A model generated the notes under the pieces. The model saw nothing but the letters and a program-made list of their open reading frames with translations. It was not told the DNA's origin and made no database searches. A program made the position numbers and the translations under genes. From the NCBI RefSeq assembly GCF_032362555.1, contig NC_083532.1, positions 3,299,001 through 3,363,000 on the forward strand: 64,000 nucleotides of DNA. The letters run 5' to 3'. Shown here in pieces: positions 22,116-33,926 of the stretch. Within the stretch, counting starts at the first letter, position 1, and the number at the start of each line of letters is the position of its first letter. This DNA is from Amyelois transitella (lineage: Eukaryota; Arthropoda; Insecta; Lepidoptera; Pyralidae).

Positions 22116-23841
22116 ATTGAACATGCTAGCCCCGCTGGTAAAAGGTCAAATCAAGAATACTCTTAACGTCCAAGCTTGCATGGAGAGAGTATAAATGAGA
22201 ATGAAGCAATGGAAGTATGCAGAGTCTGTAATTCTAGGGATAACATTTTAACTTAGTAAGTAAGTAGTAGTAAAGGTAGGTAAGGTATATATGGTAAGGA
22301 AAATGCGTGCGTGCGTTGACTAAGTTTTAATAGGGCATTGTCGACTGGTTCAACTAAAATTCACAAAATAACTAAATTATGTAGTTCTAATCTTTCCAAT
22401 GACAAATTTGTAAAAGCTCTCCAGTTCTAGTTCTTTTTTTTTTTGTAGTATTTCTAAGGGTGAGTTTTTTTTTCATTTTTCTAACAATTAATTAACTAAC
22501 AATATTGTTCAACATTACGTTTCGGTGTGACTGAGCCCTTTCTTGCGTTATATAATAGTCTCAATTGCTTTAAAGCGCCGACGAATTTGAAACACTATTG
22601 CGTTTGCGTTCGTCTATTCTTTTCATCAACTTCCTTAGAACTTTGACATCATTAAAGAGCTTTTATGTCTTAATTTGGTTTTTTCAACGTTACATTCAAA
22701 TTAAAAATGCGTCATTCCGTTAACATTGTAGAAATCGGAATAATATAGTACAATTACAGCATAGGCCGTGTGGTTCCCGGCACCAATAAAAAGAATAGGA
22801 CCACTCCGTCTCGTTTCCATAGATGTCGTAAAAGGCGACAATTATAACGTTAAATAGTAAAGATAGATATATATTTATTACTTAAACTCATAAAGATTGT
22901 ATGAAAATTGTATAAACTTGCAGCTGACTTATGTTTATGACAGATTACAGACGTGCTCTTCCTTTCTTTTCAGACAGCTTGTACATCTAGGCAGAAAACT
23001 GCATGAGTTGCAAGACAATGTCACAAAATTTTTATTAGTCTCAAGTACATTATATAATTGCATTTCTATGGTCTTATTTAGATTTCTTTGGCAAAAACAT
23101 TAAAAAAGAAATTATAACATGTAAAGTTTAGGTAGGTACTGTATGTGTAATGAATAAAATGAAGAACTTCTATGTTTTAGCCTTTATGCTTTTGCTAATC
23201 GTATTTTTTTTTCGTTTTAACTAGCTACCTATCATTCTTCTCTAACTAACCGTTCATTATTTTTTGATCCCTATAGCAATAAAAAATCATCCACAGTGGA
23301 GGTCATTCTAAAATGGTGGTTCTAAATTTAAAAACGATTTTACGGCAAGGATTATATTCTAATGAAGACATTGAAGTATTTTTAAAGCAATTAGCGTTCG
23401 AAATTCAATATTATGGCGGCCATTATATTTAACGAGTAGTTTTTAGAAGAGATATGGTCTCTGCCTACCACTCCAGGAAAAGACGAGATATTTTTTTGTT
23501 ATTATTATTATTTATGTATTGCTAAACGGGTTATGGTAAGAGAGCGGGGAAGACAGAGCCTGATTGGCGTTCTGCTGTTTGGTAAATAGTCAAATAGTGA
23601 CAGGTTGCTAGCCTATTGCCTTAGAGAAGAATCCCAGGTTTATAAGCCTATAGTATCTATTAATTAGTTTATATTTCCGTTTAATACAACAACTTAGTAA
23701 TAATTAAATATCTATATCAGCATCATTTTACCGTTGAACGTTGCTCTAAGCCGCACGCTACTCGAGTTAATTCATTTAATCAGTGGTCATCAACATTTTA
23801 TTTTCCCGATTCATAATAATTCACGTCCTTAAATAATAAAA

Positions 23842-24753
23842 ATGAATACGTGTGCTAGATGTAGCTCAGAATTTAATGATGGAGTGCAGTGCTCATCATG
23901 CAAAAAATTGTTTGACTTTGCCTGTGCTAATATCACAGAAGCCGGTTATAGAAAGCTTGGTGCTGATAGAAGAGCCGCGTGGAAGTGTTCGTCATGCAGA
24001 TCTGGAACCGAGGATCCTGTTTCCCTAGATAAAATTTTTAGTGAAATCCTGGGAATGAAGCGACAACTACAGAGCCTTCCTACACTGGTCGAAGATGTTA
24101 AGGCCATTAAATCTGAGATGCAGGAGCTCCGTGCTGCATGTGAATTCAATAATGATAAACTGGATGAATGTGCAAATAGAATAGATGCTGTGGAGTCTAA
24201 ATTTGCAGAATTCGATAATCTTAAGGAAGCCCTGAAATCTACTCAAGACGAGCTTATGAAGTGCAAACTTAGCTTGGCTGCTAAGGAGCAGTGGGCCCGT
24301 CTAAACAACGCTGAGATTAAAGGGGTGCCTACTAAAAAGGATGAAAATCTGTTTTCGATTGTCGAATCTATTTGTAAACATATAAAATGTCAGTTTGCTA
24401 AAACATGTATAAACTACATTGCCAGGGTTCCTACGCATAATTCCAAGGAGAAGTCTATTATAGTGAATTTCGCTAATCGCTATGTAAAGGAGGACTTTGT
24501 TGCTGCTGCGCGGTCTGTCAAAAACATCGCAGCAAGTGATATCGGCTACCGGGATGACGTACAGCGCATATATGTAAACGATCACCTTACGGCTGATATG
24601 AAGAATTTACTCACTAAAACTAAAACTACTCTTAAGGAAAGACTGGGCTACCGTTATGTGTGGGTGAAGTATGGGAAAATACATGTTAGGCAAAATGACA
24701 CTTCAAAGATTCTCATCATCAATAGCGACAGTGATTTAAACAAACTTTCTTAA
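23842..24753 (+). CDS. ORF1 of the CR1-group LINE, PHD-like finger protein
   Basis: A 303-residue protein starting at a true ATG. Residues 4-52 form a PHD/zinc-finger-like module: CARCSSEF, CSSCKKLFDFAC and WKCSSC. Residues about 65-150 look like a coiled coil, with many Leu, Glu and Lys at heptad spacing. The last third contains an RRM-like/transposase-22-like region. ORF1 proteins of this group are RNA chaperones of the retrotransposition complex. The stop is followed after 14 bases by another ATG. Confidence 0.85.
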   Translation: MNTCARCSSEFNDGVQCSSCKKLFDFACANITEAGYRKLGADRRAAWKCSSCRSGTEDPVSLDKIFSEILGMKRQLQSLPTLVEDVKAIKSEMQELRAACEFNNDKLDECANRIDAVESKFAEFDNLKEALKSTQDELMKCKLSLAAKEQWARLNNAEIKGVPTKKDENLFSIVESICKHIKCQFAKTCINYIARVPTHNSKEKSIIVNFANRYVKEDFVAAARSVKNIAASDIGYRDDVQRIYVNDHLTADMKNLLTKTKTTLKERLGYRYVWVKYGKIHVRQNDTSKILIINSDSDLNKLS

Positions 24754-24767
24754 CTTGGTTCATAATA

Positions 24768-25229
24768 ATGTGTAGTTTAAAATTATATTTATGTTCTGCA
24801 TTTCAATTGTTCGGAAGTATTTTATGGCTTTATATTTCTTTTTTGCATTTAAAAATCCGTATCAGTTTGTTCACCCGTCTATTGTTAAAAACATATTTCT
24901 TAAAAACTTACTTCTTGAACATGTTTAGCGCCTCTGACTTGCAGTCCGTGCCTACGCTGGCCTTTTGTTCTCGTCCGGGTGGCTTTTGTTCGACTTATCG
25001 CTCTGTTATGCTTGTGGTTGATATTATTAAATCTATACTCATCCTTTTCTTACACATGTTTATTGCGTATGCATATTCTCAAGTTAGTCACGATCTATTC
25101 ATAAACGCTTTTTGTCCGATACTTATTATTTCAACTACCGTACTTTCTGATACAATTACCTTAGTTTTTATTACGATAATAATTTATTTCTATTTTGTCT
25201 CATACAACATTCTTAGTTACAGTGAATAA
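24768..25229 (+). other. Hydrophobic 153-codon ORF between ORF1 and ORF2
   Basis: A true ATG at 24768 opens a frame that overlaps the start of the ORF2 frame by 35 bases. The product would be strongly hydrophobic, with three or four membrane-like segments. T-rich DNA produces such frames easily by chance, and no family is recognised. It may instead be part of the leader used to reach ORF2. It is listed because ORF2 itself lacks an ATG. Confidence 0.3.
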
Positions 25230-28119
25230 ATTAAATTTAAGCATTTATTACCAAAACACTAGAGGGCTGCGTACCAAGACTGATACATTTAAGCGGAATT
25301 TGTGTATGTCTAATTACGATGTAGTGTTTTTAACCGAGACTTGGCTATTGGATGGGATTGCGGACAGTGAGATTTTTGATGATCGGTATGTAGTCTGGCG
25401 CCGCGACCGTGACTATACTTTAACAGAACAGAAATACGGCGGTGGAGTACTCATTGCTGCGCGGCGGGAACTTGCTGTTACTTCGCAACCAACATTCCAC
25501 TCTAGCGCGGAGGATTTATGGGTGACCTTGACTCTTAAACAAGGTAAAAAAAATCCGATTAAAATTAATTTTTGTGTTTTATATTTATGTACCCAAAAAT
25601 TGGGCAATTCCTTTTCCCAACAGTTATCTAACTTTTTTAACAGCCTGGATGATGTATTCATGCATAATCCTTTAGATAAATATCTCATTATCGGTGACTT
25701 CAATTTAAGTAAAATCGTGTGGAACTTGAATAGTGACTTAAGTTATAGCCCATCTAACATAAATAGTGGTGATGAATACTTGCTTACCGACCAACTTAAG
25801 TTGCACGGATTGTCTCAATTCAATGGTATACTGAATAGTCAGGGTAGAATACTGGACCTGGTCATCTCTAATGAGACTGTCAATGTTCAAAAAAATCCAG
25901 ATTCTTTGGTGCCAATAGACCCATTGCATGATTCTTTAGTTATTTCCGCTAATTTTAATACTGACGCTTTTCTCAAGCCAGCCTCATTTACTAAACGACT
26001 TTTTTATAAGAGTGACTACAAACAAATAAATTCAGAAATTTCTAAAATGAATTGGAAACAGGAATTTTCGGGTAGGACTGTGGAGGAGGCCACTGACTAT
26101 TTCTATAATTTTATTAATACCCTCATTCACAAATATGTTCCAACAGTGCAACCCACTAGTAATTCGTTCCCTGCTTGGTATTCTAAGGCTCTCATTAAAG
26201 TTATTAAGGAAAAAAACAAATATTTAAAACAATACAATATTTATGGAAACTTGTCGGACTATGAAACTTTTAAATTGTTACGAGATAGATGTAAGCGTCT
26301 TGAAAAAACTTGCCACCAGAATTACCTTGATAAAGTTGAAAGTTCTATTGTTAAGAATCCTAAATGTTTTTGGACCTATATTAAAGAAAAAAATAATTCA
26401 AAATCCAGTAGTATTCCGAGCAACGTCTCATACAATAACGTACAATATAAAACTGGCAGTGAGATTTGTGACGCGTTTTCCACATATTTTTACTCTAATT
26501 TTTCACAACCGATTGCATCGACCTCTCTCCCCAGTCCTATGTCCGATTCCTTTTCTGATATACCCACTTCTTTTGTTTCTAATGTTGAAGTTTGTACTGA
26601 TGATGTCAAAAAACACTTACTGTCACTTGATACGTCAAAGTCAGCGGGCCCGGATAAACTACCAGCTTGTTTTTTAATAGCTACAGCCGATACTATATCC
26701 GTACCTATTGCCATGTTATTTAGGATGTCATTAAGCAAGGGTTTCGTTCCCAGCATGTGGAAGTCGGCGTTTGTTACTCCTGTCCATAAGAAGGGATCCA
26801 AAGCGGATGTCACAAACTATAGGCCAATTTCCAATTTGTGTTTAATCGCTAAGATTTTTGAACGTATAATTTATAATCAACTATATCCTATTTTAAAGAA
26901 TTCCTTTGGTCCCTTTCAGCATGGCTTCCTCAGTGGACGGTCGACTGTCTCTAACCTCGTACTCTTTAATGACTTTCTAACGGATTCCATGGAAACTAAT
27001 CAGCAGGTTGATGTTATATACACTGATTACTCGAAATGCTTTGATCGAATTGATCACAGAATCCTGCTGATCAAGTTGGCGGCAGTTGGTATCGGTGGAG
27101 ATCTCTTAAGATGGTTTACATCTTATATAGATCATAGGTGTCAGGCGGTTGTTGTAAAAAATTATATCTCGAGTTGGGTTCATATTCCCAGCGGTGTTCC
27201 TCAAGGCTCACTATTAGGGCCTCTTCTCTTTAATATCATGATTAATGACATTTATAAATGCTTACATTCTTCTAAACTGCTTTGCTTTGCTGACGATATG
27301 AAGGTTTTTTCTACTATATCATCGCAATCTGACGCAGCTGCTCTTCAAGCTGATATTGCGCGGCTTGAAGAGTATTGCTCTCAAAACGACCTTGACCTAA
27401 ATCCCTCCAAATGTTGTGTCATTACCTATACCAGAAAAAAACATATTATCCCAACTACATACTATCTTAAGCAAATGCCATTGCAGCGTTCGTCATCAGT
27501 TCGTGACTTGGGAGTCGAGCACGACACTAAATTAATATTTGACACCCATGTAAATAAAATAATTTCGAAGGCTCTTAGATCTCTTGGATTCGTCCTAAGG
27601 TGCTCTTCAACGTTTAAATGCATCAAAACTATAAAAATATTATATTGTACATATGTTCGAACTCACCTTGAATACGCTTCACAAGTATGGAATCCCTTGT
27701 ATAATATCTATATAGATCGCCTAGAAAATATACAGCGTAAGTTTGTCAAATATTTATGTTACCGCATGAGACTGAAATTCAGCTCTGATAATTATTTAAC
27801 CTTATGCAAACAACAACATCTAGTTCCTCTAAAAATACGTCGTGATGTCGCAGACATAGTTTATTTGTTAAAAATTGCTAGTGGTTCAGTGGATTCCCCT
27901 GAACTCCTATCTAAATTAAAAATCGTCGCTCCCTCTAGGAATCTTCGATATACGCCTCTTATATCTGTACCGGTTGTATCAACTAAGTATCGGAAGAACT
28001 CTTTTATGTTGCGTGTTGGCCAAAATTTTAATAATATCTGTAGAATTGTGGATTTGGACTTATTTGCCACAGGCATAGCAAAAGCGAGACGTCTACTTTA
28101 CGATCACTTTCTTCAGTGA
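25195..28119 (+). CDS. ORF2 endonuclease-reverse transcriptase of the CR1-group LINE
   Basis: The 974-codon frame begins at a TTG; the true start is unknown because no ATG precedes the endonuclease. The endonuclease spans about residues 10-260: SIYYQNTRGL, FLTETWLLD, GGGVLIAARR, IIGDFNLS and LHDSLVI. The reverse transcriptase begins with TPVHKKG near residue 527 and YRPISNL, then FLSGRSTVSNL, the catalytic VIYTDYSKCFDRIDH near 608, SGVPQGSLLGPLLFN near 665 and the catalytic FADDMKVF near 698. A C-terminal thumb-like region of about 250 residues follows. All catalytic motifs are present, so the enzyme could be active. Confidence 0.9.
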   Translation: MSHTTFLVTVNKLNLSIYYQNTRGLRTKTDTFKRNLCMSNYDVVFLTETWLLDGIADSEIFDDRYVVWRRDRDYTLTEQKYGGGVLIAARRELAVTSQPTFHSSAEDLWVTLTLKQGKKNPIKINFCVLYLCTQKLGNSFSQQLSNFFNSLDDVFMHNPLDKYLIIGDFNLSKIVWNLNSDLSYSPSNINSGDEYLLTDQLKLHGLSQFNGILNSQGRILDLVISNETVNVQKNPDSLVPIDPLHDSLVISANFNTDAFLKPASFTKRLFYKSDYKQINSEISKMNWKQEFSGRTVEEATDYFYNFINTLIHKYVPTVQPTSNSFPAWYSKALIKVIKEKNKYLKQYNIYGNLSDYETFKLLRDRCKRLEKTCHQNYLDKVESSIVKNPKCFWTYIKEKNNSKSSSIPSNVSYNNVQYKTGSEICDAFSTYFYSNFSQPIASTSLPSPMSDSFSDIPTSFVSNVEVCTDDVKKHLLSLDTSKSAGPDKLPACFLIATADTISVPIAMLFRMSLSKGFVPSMWKSAFVTPVHKKGSKADVTNYRPISNLCLIAKIFERIIYNQLYPILKNSFGPFQHGFLSGRSTVSNLVLFNDFLTDSMETNQQVDVIYTDYSKCFDRIDHRILLIKLAAVGIGGDLLRWFTSYIDHRCQAVVVKNYISSWVHIPSGVPQGSLLGPLLFNIMINDIYKCLHSSKLLCFADDMKVFSTISSQSDAAALQADIARLEEYCSQNDLDLNPSKCCVITYTRKKHIIPTTYYLKQMPLQRSSSVRDLGVEHDTKLIFDTHVNKIISKALRSLGFVLRCSSTFKCIKTIKILYCTYVRTHLEYASQVWNPLYNIYIDRLENIQRKFVKYLCYRMRLKFSSDNYLTLCKQQHLVPLKIRRDVADIVYLLKIASGSVDSPELLSKLKIVAPSRNLRYTPLISVPVVSTKYRKNSFMLRVGQNFNNICRIVDLDLFATGIAKARRLLYDHFLQ

Positions 28120-28437
28120 CAACAAAATTTTCCTATTATTTTGTATCTCATAGATAGGAATCTAATTTAGTTTAATTATATTGTATACTGCATCTTGCAC
28201 GTGAATCGTAGAACATATCTTGTAAAAACTTTTACTTTAAGTTTCTATTATTTTTTTTTGAACTCTAAATTTGTGTTGTCAGTGTTCAACTTTTTCTATT
28301 TATCTTGTTTCTTATTTGTGAGGACCTTTAATTGGCTTCTTTGCTAACTAGCTTTATTTCTACTAAGTACTATATTATGTTTGTAGCTGTTGGTCTTCCT
28401 ATTAAAAATAAAATAAAAATAAAATAAAATAAAATAT

Positions 28438-29783
28438 GTATTTAAATACGGGTTGTTTGACTATAATCATAATTATAGAACAGTTGGTCCAGTGGTCAGA
28501 GCGATCGGTTTTTACGTCGAAGTATCCAGGATTCATCCCCAGCAATGGAAAGGTTTATTTTTGGTTTTAATTTTTTTTAGTTTTTCGTCCACCGACGACC
28601 CAGCTCGGTCACCCAGGTACTTATTATTAAACAACAATGATACAACTTAGTATATTGGATGGCTTTAAAAGTTCTATAAGGCCAGTTCTAAGTACACATT
28701 AGCTGAATTATCTGTGACAGATTCTTCATAAAGCCAAAAGATAAAACGATGCCCGCTTCCCGCCACAATTTGACAGATGTCGACAATATGGCCGCCGCAA
28801 ATAGACTTTTGATGTTGGCGAATCGAATTACTTCCTATAACTTCTGAGGTGATAGAAATAAATTTTACTAAGAACTTTCTACTGTCTGTGTCTGCCTTAC
28901 AGTATCAATAATCATTTTCATAATAGACAATTTTAATCTTTTTTAAGTATTTTCTTTAGATTTACTAAAACTACTTGTATACCTATTGAATTGCCTAAGT
29001 AAAGTTTTTTGAACTTACAAAGAAATCCTGGCTTGACGTCACGAAGGATGATATGCCAGCTAATGGACTACTAAGGATATATCGAAGACCGAATAATGTG
29101 AAGGAAAAGAGAGGAGAGGAAGTGAAATATTTTAAAGTGACAATAGGTACTTGAAGCTTAGCAGTAGAGAGTGCAATTAGGACACGCAATGATGAAAAAT
29201 AAAGAGCCGTGTGGTTTCTGACACATTAGAATTTAACCACTCCACATTTTTTCCATTGACATCGTCAAAGGCGATTAAGGTTACATGGTATATTTTTTAG
29301 GCGATGGCCTTATCCCAATTCCATCTTAAAGCTATAGGGGTGAACGTAGCATTTCAGTTTTTTCAAGACTGTTGGCTTGGTCTGACCCAAGGCAAGTGCA
29401 AGGATATAGATGTGACTATATGTATAAATAAATATATACGGGACAAATTACACATATTGAGTTAGCCTCGAAGTAAGTTCGAGATGTTCGAGTATGCATG
29501 TAAAGATGAGAAAAAAATACTTCGTATGCGCAAGCGACGCCGCAAAAAAAAAACGCTAGTTGCTACTGAAATAATTACCAACATATTTCAATTTGCATTG
29601 ACATATTTTCACGTCTCGGCGTTTTCGTCTTGACACGATGTGAAAAAGCGTTTCGAATGGAAACTAATTAATTCTTGATGAGTTCTTGATAAGATTCACA
29701 AGGTTTTAAATTAGTTATTTATTTATCTTGATACGGAGTGAATTGTATGGTCAATCGACCCTGCACACCGACACAGAGTAACA
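28438..29783. other. Intergenic stretch, repeats only
   Basis: A tRNA-like SINE head of another type is possible near 28480-28555, with box B-like GGATTCATCCCC. A diverged (TATG)-tailed SINE lies at about 29205-29430 (+) and a tRNA-SINE body fragment at 29440-29490 (-). No gene seen. Confidence 0.55.
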
Positions 29784-31277
29784 ATGTCAAAGCTGTTCGG
29801 ATTTTGTGTTATGATAGTTCTTATCAACGCTTGTTATACCGTTAGAATACCGCCTAGTAAGTTTGTATATGAAACCTTTTGTCATTAACCGTCTTCCTGC
29901 CAATAAATTCAGATGTGTTAGCGAAGAAAAAAAGTAGTATATGTGATTTTAAAAGCCAATGAAGGGAAAAAAATCCCAAATAAGTACTGTCCGCGAACAT
30001 TGGTACAAACACATACACATGGTCACGTCTATATCCCTTGCGGGGCAGACAGAGCCAACAGTCTTGAAAAGACTGAATGGCCACGTTCAGCTTTTTGGCT
30101 TAATGATAGAATTGAGATTCAAATAGGGACAGGTTGCTAGCCCATCGCCTAAATAAGAATCCCAAGTTTGTAAGCCTATCCCTTAGTCGCCTTTTACGAC
30201 ATGCATTTTGGTACAAACAAGAGTAGAATAAATGAGTACCTCCTGGATAGGCGTCTAACATCTTTGTCTTCATCATCACTTACCATCAGGTGATATGAAA
30301 GACAAAAGCCTAATCCAATAATAATAAATAAAAAAAACCTATTGAACTTGGAATTCTTTTTTTTTATGCCATGAGCTAGCAAAAACCTGACTAAGGGATA
30401 GGCTTATAAACATGGGATTCTTCTTATAGGCGATGGGCTAGCAACCTGTCACTATTTGAACCTCAATTCCATCATTAAGCCATGCAGCTGAACGTGACCT
30501 TACCGTCGTTCCAACTCGGGCCGAGTTGGGATAAAGATGTGATTGTATAAATAAATGTATGTATTATAATAAAACTTTCAACTTTCAGAAAGATGTTTCA
30601 AAGAAATTAATCCAGAAGACTGTTATACTTATTCTTACAAGTAAGTATTGTGATAAAATACTCGACTCGGTAAGGTGCCGGTTATGATGCGTGATGCACA
30701 TATAAGGCATAAATTCAAATCCCACCTAGGTCATATGTCGTAAAAGGCGACTAAGGGATAGGCTTATAAACTTGCGTTTCCTGTCATGGGCGATGGGCTA
30801 GCAACCTGTCAATATTTGAATTTCAGTTCTATCATTCATTCATGTTTTCCAATGTAGACAATGTGTATTTGTCCATGATTTAGATTTAAGAGATCTATAT
30901 TTGTAGATATGTAGGACCACTCCATCTCTTTCCAATGGATGTCGTAAAAGGCGACTAAGGGATAGGCTTACAAACTAAGGATTCTTTTAAAGGCGATGGG
31001 CTAGCAAACTGTCACTATTTGAATCTCAATTCTATCATTAAGCCTAACAGTATTGACTCCGGCTACCCGCAGGACTATAGACTTGTCTATATGTATGTTC
31101 GTATGTTTTTTCAGGTATTACGCCAACATGACAGAACGCACATGCGTCCAATACACGGACACGGGCTGCGGTATGGAGCATGAGGAGAACAGCTTCCCAG
31201 ACTGGATAATATGTATGAATTTATGTTTTAACTTTCCGTCGAAACCTAAATACGATTGGTGGGACATTAAAGCTTAA
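29784..31277 (+). CDS. K1: secreted Kunitz-type protein, divergent
   Basis: Three exons: 29784-29856, 30589-30640 and 31115-31277, with introns in phases 1 and 2; 95 codons. Exon 1 encodes a signal peptide (MSKLFGFCVMIVLINACYTV). The Kunitz cysteines follow: Cys1-X8-Cys2, X15, Cys3-X7-Cys4, X14, Cys5-X3-Cys6. The Cys4-Cys5 spacing is two residues longer than the usual 12, and the conserved YGGC is replaced by DTGCG. P1, the residue after Cys2, is Tyr, suggesting chymotrypsin-like targets if it inhibits at all. It is the only plus-strand member of the cluster. A SINE-filled second intron separates Cys1-2 from Cys3-6. ATTAAA lies just after the stop. Confidence 0.82.
30017..30208 (-). repeat. 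(TATG)-tailed SINE in K1 intron 1
   Basis: Minus-oriented copy, truncated at its 5' end. Other copies in K1 introns are near 30395-30565 (+), 30730-30860 (+) and 30905-31100 (+). Confidence 0.72.
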
Positions 31278-31359
31278 TCCATTAAAGTGTGTCTGTGTTT
31301 TTGTTAGTCCTTATTTCAGGTAAAACCACTTAACTGATAGTATAACATATTATCATGTA

Positions 31360-31635
31360 CTAGCTGTGCCCGCGACTTCGTCCGCGTGGAATAGTTATTT
31401 TGGGCATCACTGAAGCCCTCAAGGATGAATAATTTTCCCCGTTTTTCTATATATTTCATTTTTTCTTTGTTCTTTATAGTTGCAGCGAGATGTTATATAG
31501 CGTAAAGCCTTTATCGATAAATGGTCTATTCAACGCAAAAATAATTTTTAAGTTCGAACCAGTAGTTCCCGAGATTAGCGCGTTTGTTTGTTTGTACAAA
31601 CAAACTCTTCAGCTTTATAATATTAGTATAGACTA
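31360..31635 (+). repeat. Interspersed repeat, plus copy of an inverted pair
   Basis: It begins TGTGCCCGCGACTTCGTCCG and ends near CTTCAGCTTTATAATATTAG. A reverse-oriented copy lies at about 37395-37672. Confidence 0.7.
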
Positions 31636-31869
31636 GCTTTTGCCCGCGGCTTCGCCCGCGCAAATGTATTTTCGATTATAAGGATACGCCATATAATTTC
31701 ACCCATTTTTTAATCCCGTATCGTGCGGGACTGTGAAGTTTATATTTGATTTAAATTCATATGGCTTCTCCCGTCTTGTTCCGTCTCCTCTCGTTCTCCC
31801 AACCTGTTGTGTCCCGTCCTGCCCCGTCCAGTCCTATCCTGTCCCATCCCATCCTATTTAGTGCCATCC

Positions 31870-32440
31870 TGCTTTCCGCAACTGATACGTATTTTTTACT
31901 AACCAATATTTAAGACTTCTCGCACTTCGACACCCATCAAAAAACGAAGTTTTATACAAACTTCCAACCCTTATTTTTCGTCCTTGAGATGCAGTTTTCA
32001 AAATCCAATGTTTTGATGATTTATTTCTTACTAACCAAAATTTAATTCTAAAATTTCATGTGCCTAACGTTAAAACTGACGAAATTTCATACAAATTTAC
32101 AACCCTTATTTCACCGGGATAGGAATGCAATTTTTAAAATCTTATTACTTACTGTATTCGAATTTTTTACTAAACAAATCTAACATTTCATGTGTCCAAC
32201 ATTAAAAATGACAAAGTTTCATACAAACTTACCACCTCTATTTCACCCCCTTAGAAATGCAATTTACAAAATCTAATTAATGAATTATTATTTTAATCTA
32301 ACCGTAAATTTAAATCACAATTTTCTGGAGTCCAATACTAAAAATGACGAAGTTTCATACAAACTTGCAACCCCTATTTCACCCCCTTAGGAATAGAATT
32401 TCCAAAAATCCTTTCTTAGTGCATCCCTCCTAATTAAAAT
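31870..32440. repeat. Degenerate tandem repeat, unit about 115-130 bp
   Basis: Four units share the order: ACTAACCAA-like start, CATGTG or ACCC segment, GACGAAGTTTCATACAAACT, then CAACCCCTATTTCACCCCCT and GGAATGCAATTT. The units are diverged, so the array is old. Confidence 0.6.
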
Positions 32441-33926
32441 CTACCTTTCTGATAAATTTCATCTTTATTGGCTCAGTAGATTTCGAGATTTCGTGATTCC
32501 TAAATGAGTGTTTTTCGCTTTTATAGATCTGATGATGGTATTCCAGGGAAATCAAGGGCAAACCTCAAATTTACAGGCAATTACGTTTTTGACAATTTCA
32601 TAGATCTGTTTAAGTATTTGCGTCTGATAGTCATCATCCCATGTGAATGAGCTGATGATGGAAGGTACAACTCCTCAACGATTAGGAGTTGAAAGAAAAT
32701 TCTTACGAAGTTATACGTACATGTGAGGCTATTAGGTTGACCTGATAATAAAAAGTAAATCTCATTAACGTTAAGAATTTAGGTGAAAATGGATGCGGAC
32801 AAATTTCGTCTCTTCACTTGTTTCCTTTTAGCTGTTTGTATGGGTAGTGTTAACACAAAATAGGGATTAAAAGGCGTGATGTTATTAATGTTATGCATGT
32901 ATGTACATAATTATGTATGTTATTATGTATGTTAAAGAGACGACTGAAAGTTGTCATACAAAGTCTTTTTTTTAAGGATGGGAAATCATCAAATGACCTC
33001 TCCCGCTCTGGGTGGAACGGAAGGGAGTGTCAGACTTTTACTGACTAAAACCCACCTCGTTCCTTCAGTTGCCCTTTGCGTTCCGGGGCCACGGTATCTC
33101 GTTAGAACTTTCCCGCAGCCCCGGCTCAGTTTATCCCGTTTCCCCCCCTTGGGGGTTGACATTTCAAAAATCCCTTCTTAGTGCTCACTTATGTTACTAA
33201 AGGAACCTCTGTTCAAAATCTCAGACTCCTATACCGAGCGGTTTCGGCTGTGCGTTAATAAATCAGTCACCCAATCGCACCCCCTAAATCACGATTGGAG
33301 GGTAGTTTGAAAAAACTTATAATGTCAAACATATTTACTTGCCTATGTACGTGTTCATGCCAAGTTTCAAGTTTATAAACCCAAGGAATAAGATGTTTCA
33401 TAGAAACGTTTTTACCCCTTTTCCCCCCCTTGGGGGTTGAATTTCCAAAAATCCTTTCTTAGTGCTCCCCTACATATCCCAAGGAACCTACATTCCAAAT
33501 TTCAGCTGTCTACGACCAGTAGTTTCGACTGTGCGTTGTCTGTCAGTCAGTCACTCAGTAACGGAAGAGTTTTATATATATAGATTTATCCTTACGTGAT
33601 AGTCAGAGCCAACAGTCTTGAAAAGATTGAAAGGCCACATTTAACTGTATTGCTTTATGATGTTTCACGCACCACGCACGACCGATCGCCTACTTCCTTA
33701 GTCGCCTTCTACGACATCCAAGGGAAAGAGATGGAGTGGTCCTATTTTTAAGTGCCGGAAACCACAAGGCAAAATTTCGTTATCCAATGTTCTTTCGAAA
33801 TTATATCAAAACTATAGGTTTTACTCGTATGAAGGTAAAATCAAATCAAAGGTCCATTTTCATCAAGAACAACGTTCGCCGGTTCAATTCGAAAAAAAAA
33901 TGTTACACAGTACAAACAATTTTTTA

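Larger units (their letters stand above)
14349..23719. other. Intergenic repeat-rich stretch, no gene seen
   Basis: No host gene is recognisable. SINE copies not listed separately lie near 15695-15861 (+), 17480-17590 (-), 18053-18247 (-), 19157-19352 (+), 22760-22835 (+) and 23530-23665 (-). RTE-like tail fragments are near 18475-18660 (-), 22130-22250 (+) and 23455-23490 (+). A headless tRNA-SINE body is near 20130-20250. Another repeat near 16490-16660 recurs at about 38310-38480, 45170-45400 and 46790-46990 (-). A segment at 19600-19700 resembles 63195-63310. The rest is AT-rich DNA in which I see nothing. Confidence 0.7.
23720..28437 (+). mobile_element. CR1-group LINE, apparently complete
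   Basis: The plus-strand non-LTR retrotransposon contains ORF1, a short hydrophobic ORF, ORF2 with endonuclease and RT, and a 3' end in a (TAAAA)n-like run at about 28400-28437. The 5' boundary is an estimate. All three frames are open with no visible damage. The endonuclease plus RT order, the FADD-type RT and the PHD-like ORF1 finger point to the CR1/L2/Daphne group. A closer clade would need a tree. Confidence 0.85.
31278..33926. other. Intergenic repeat block
   Basis: 31360-31635 is a common lepidopteran-type repeat with CTGTGCCCGCGACTTCGTCC. 31633 onward begins a second one with CTTTTGCCCGCGGCTTCGCC, whose body is a degenerate tandem array listed separately. 32950-33560 holds further repeat DNA, with two copies of a TTTCACCCCCTTAG/CCCCCCTTGGGGG-type motif. 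A SINE fragment lies at about 33585-33775 (-). No gene seen. Confidence 0.65.
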
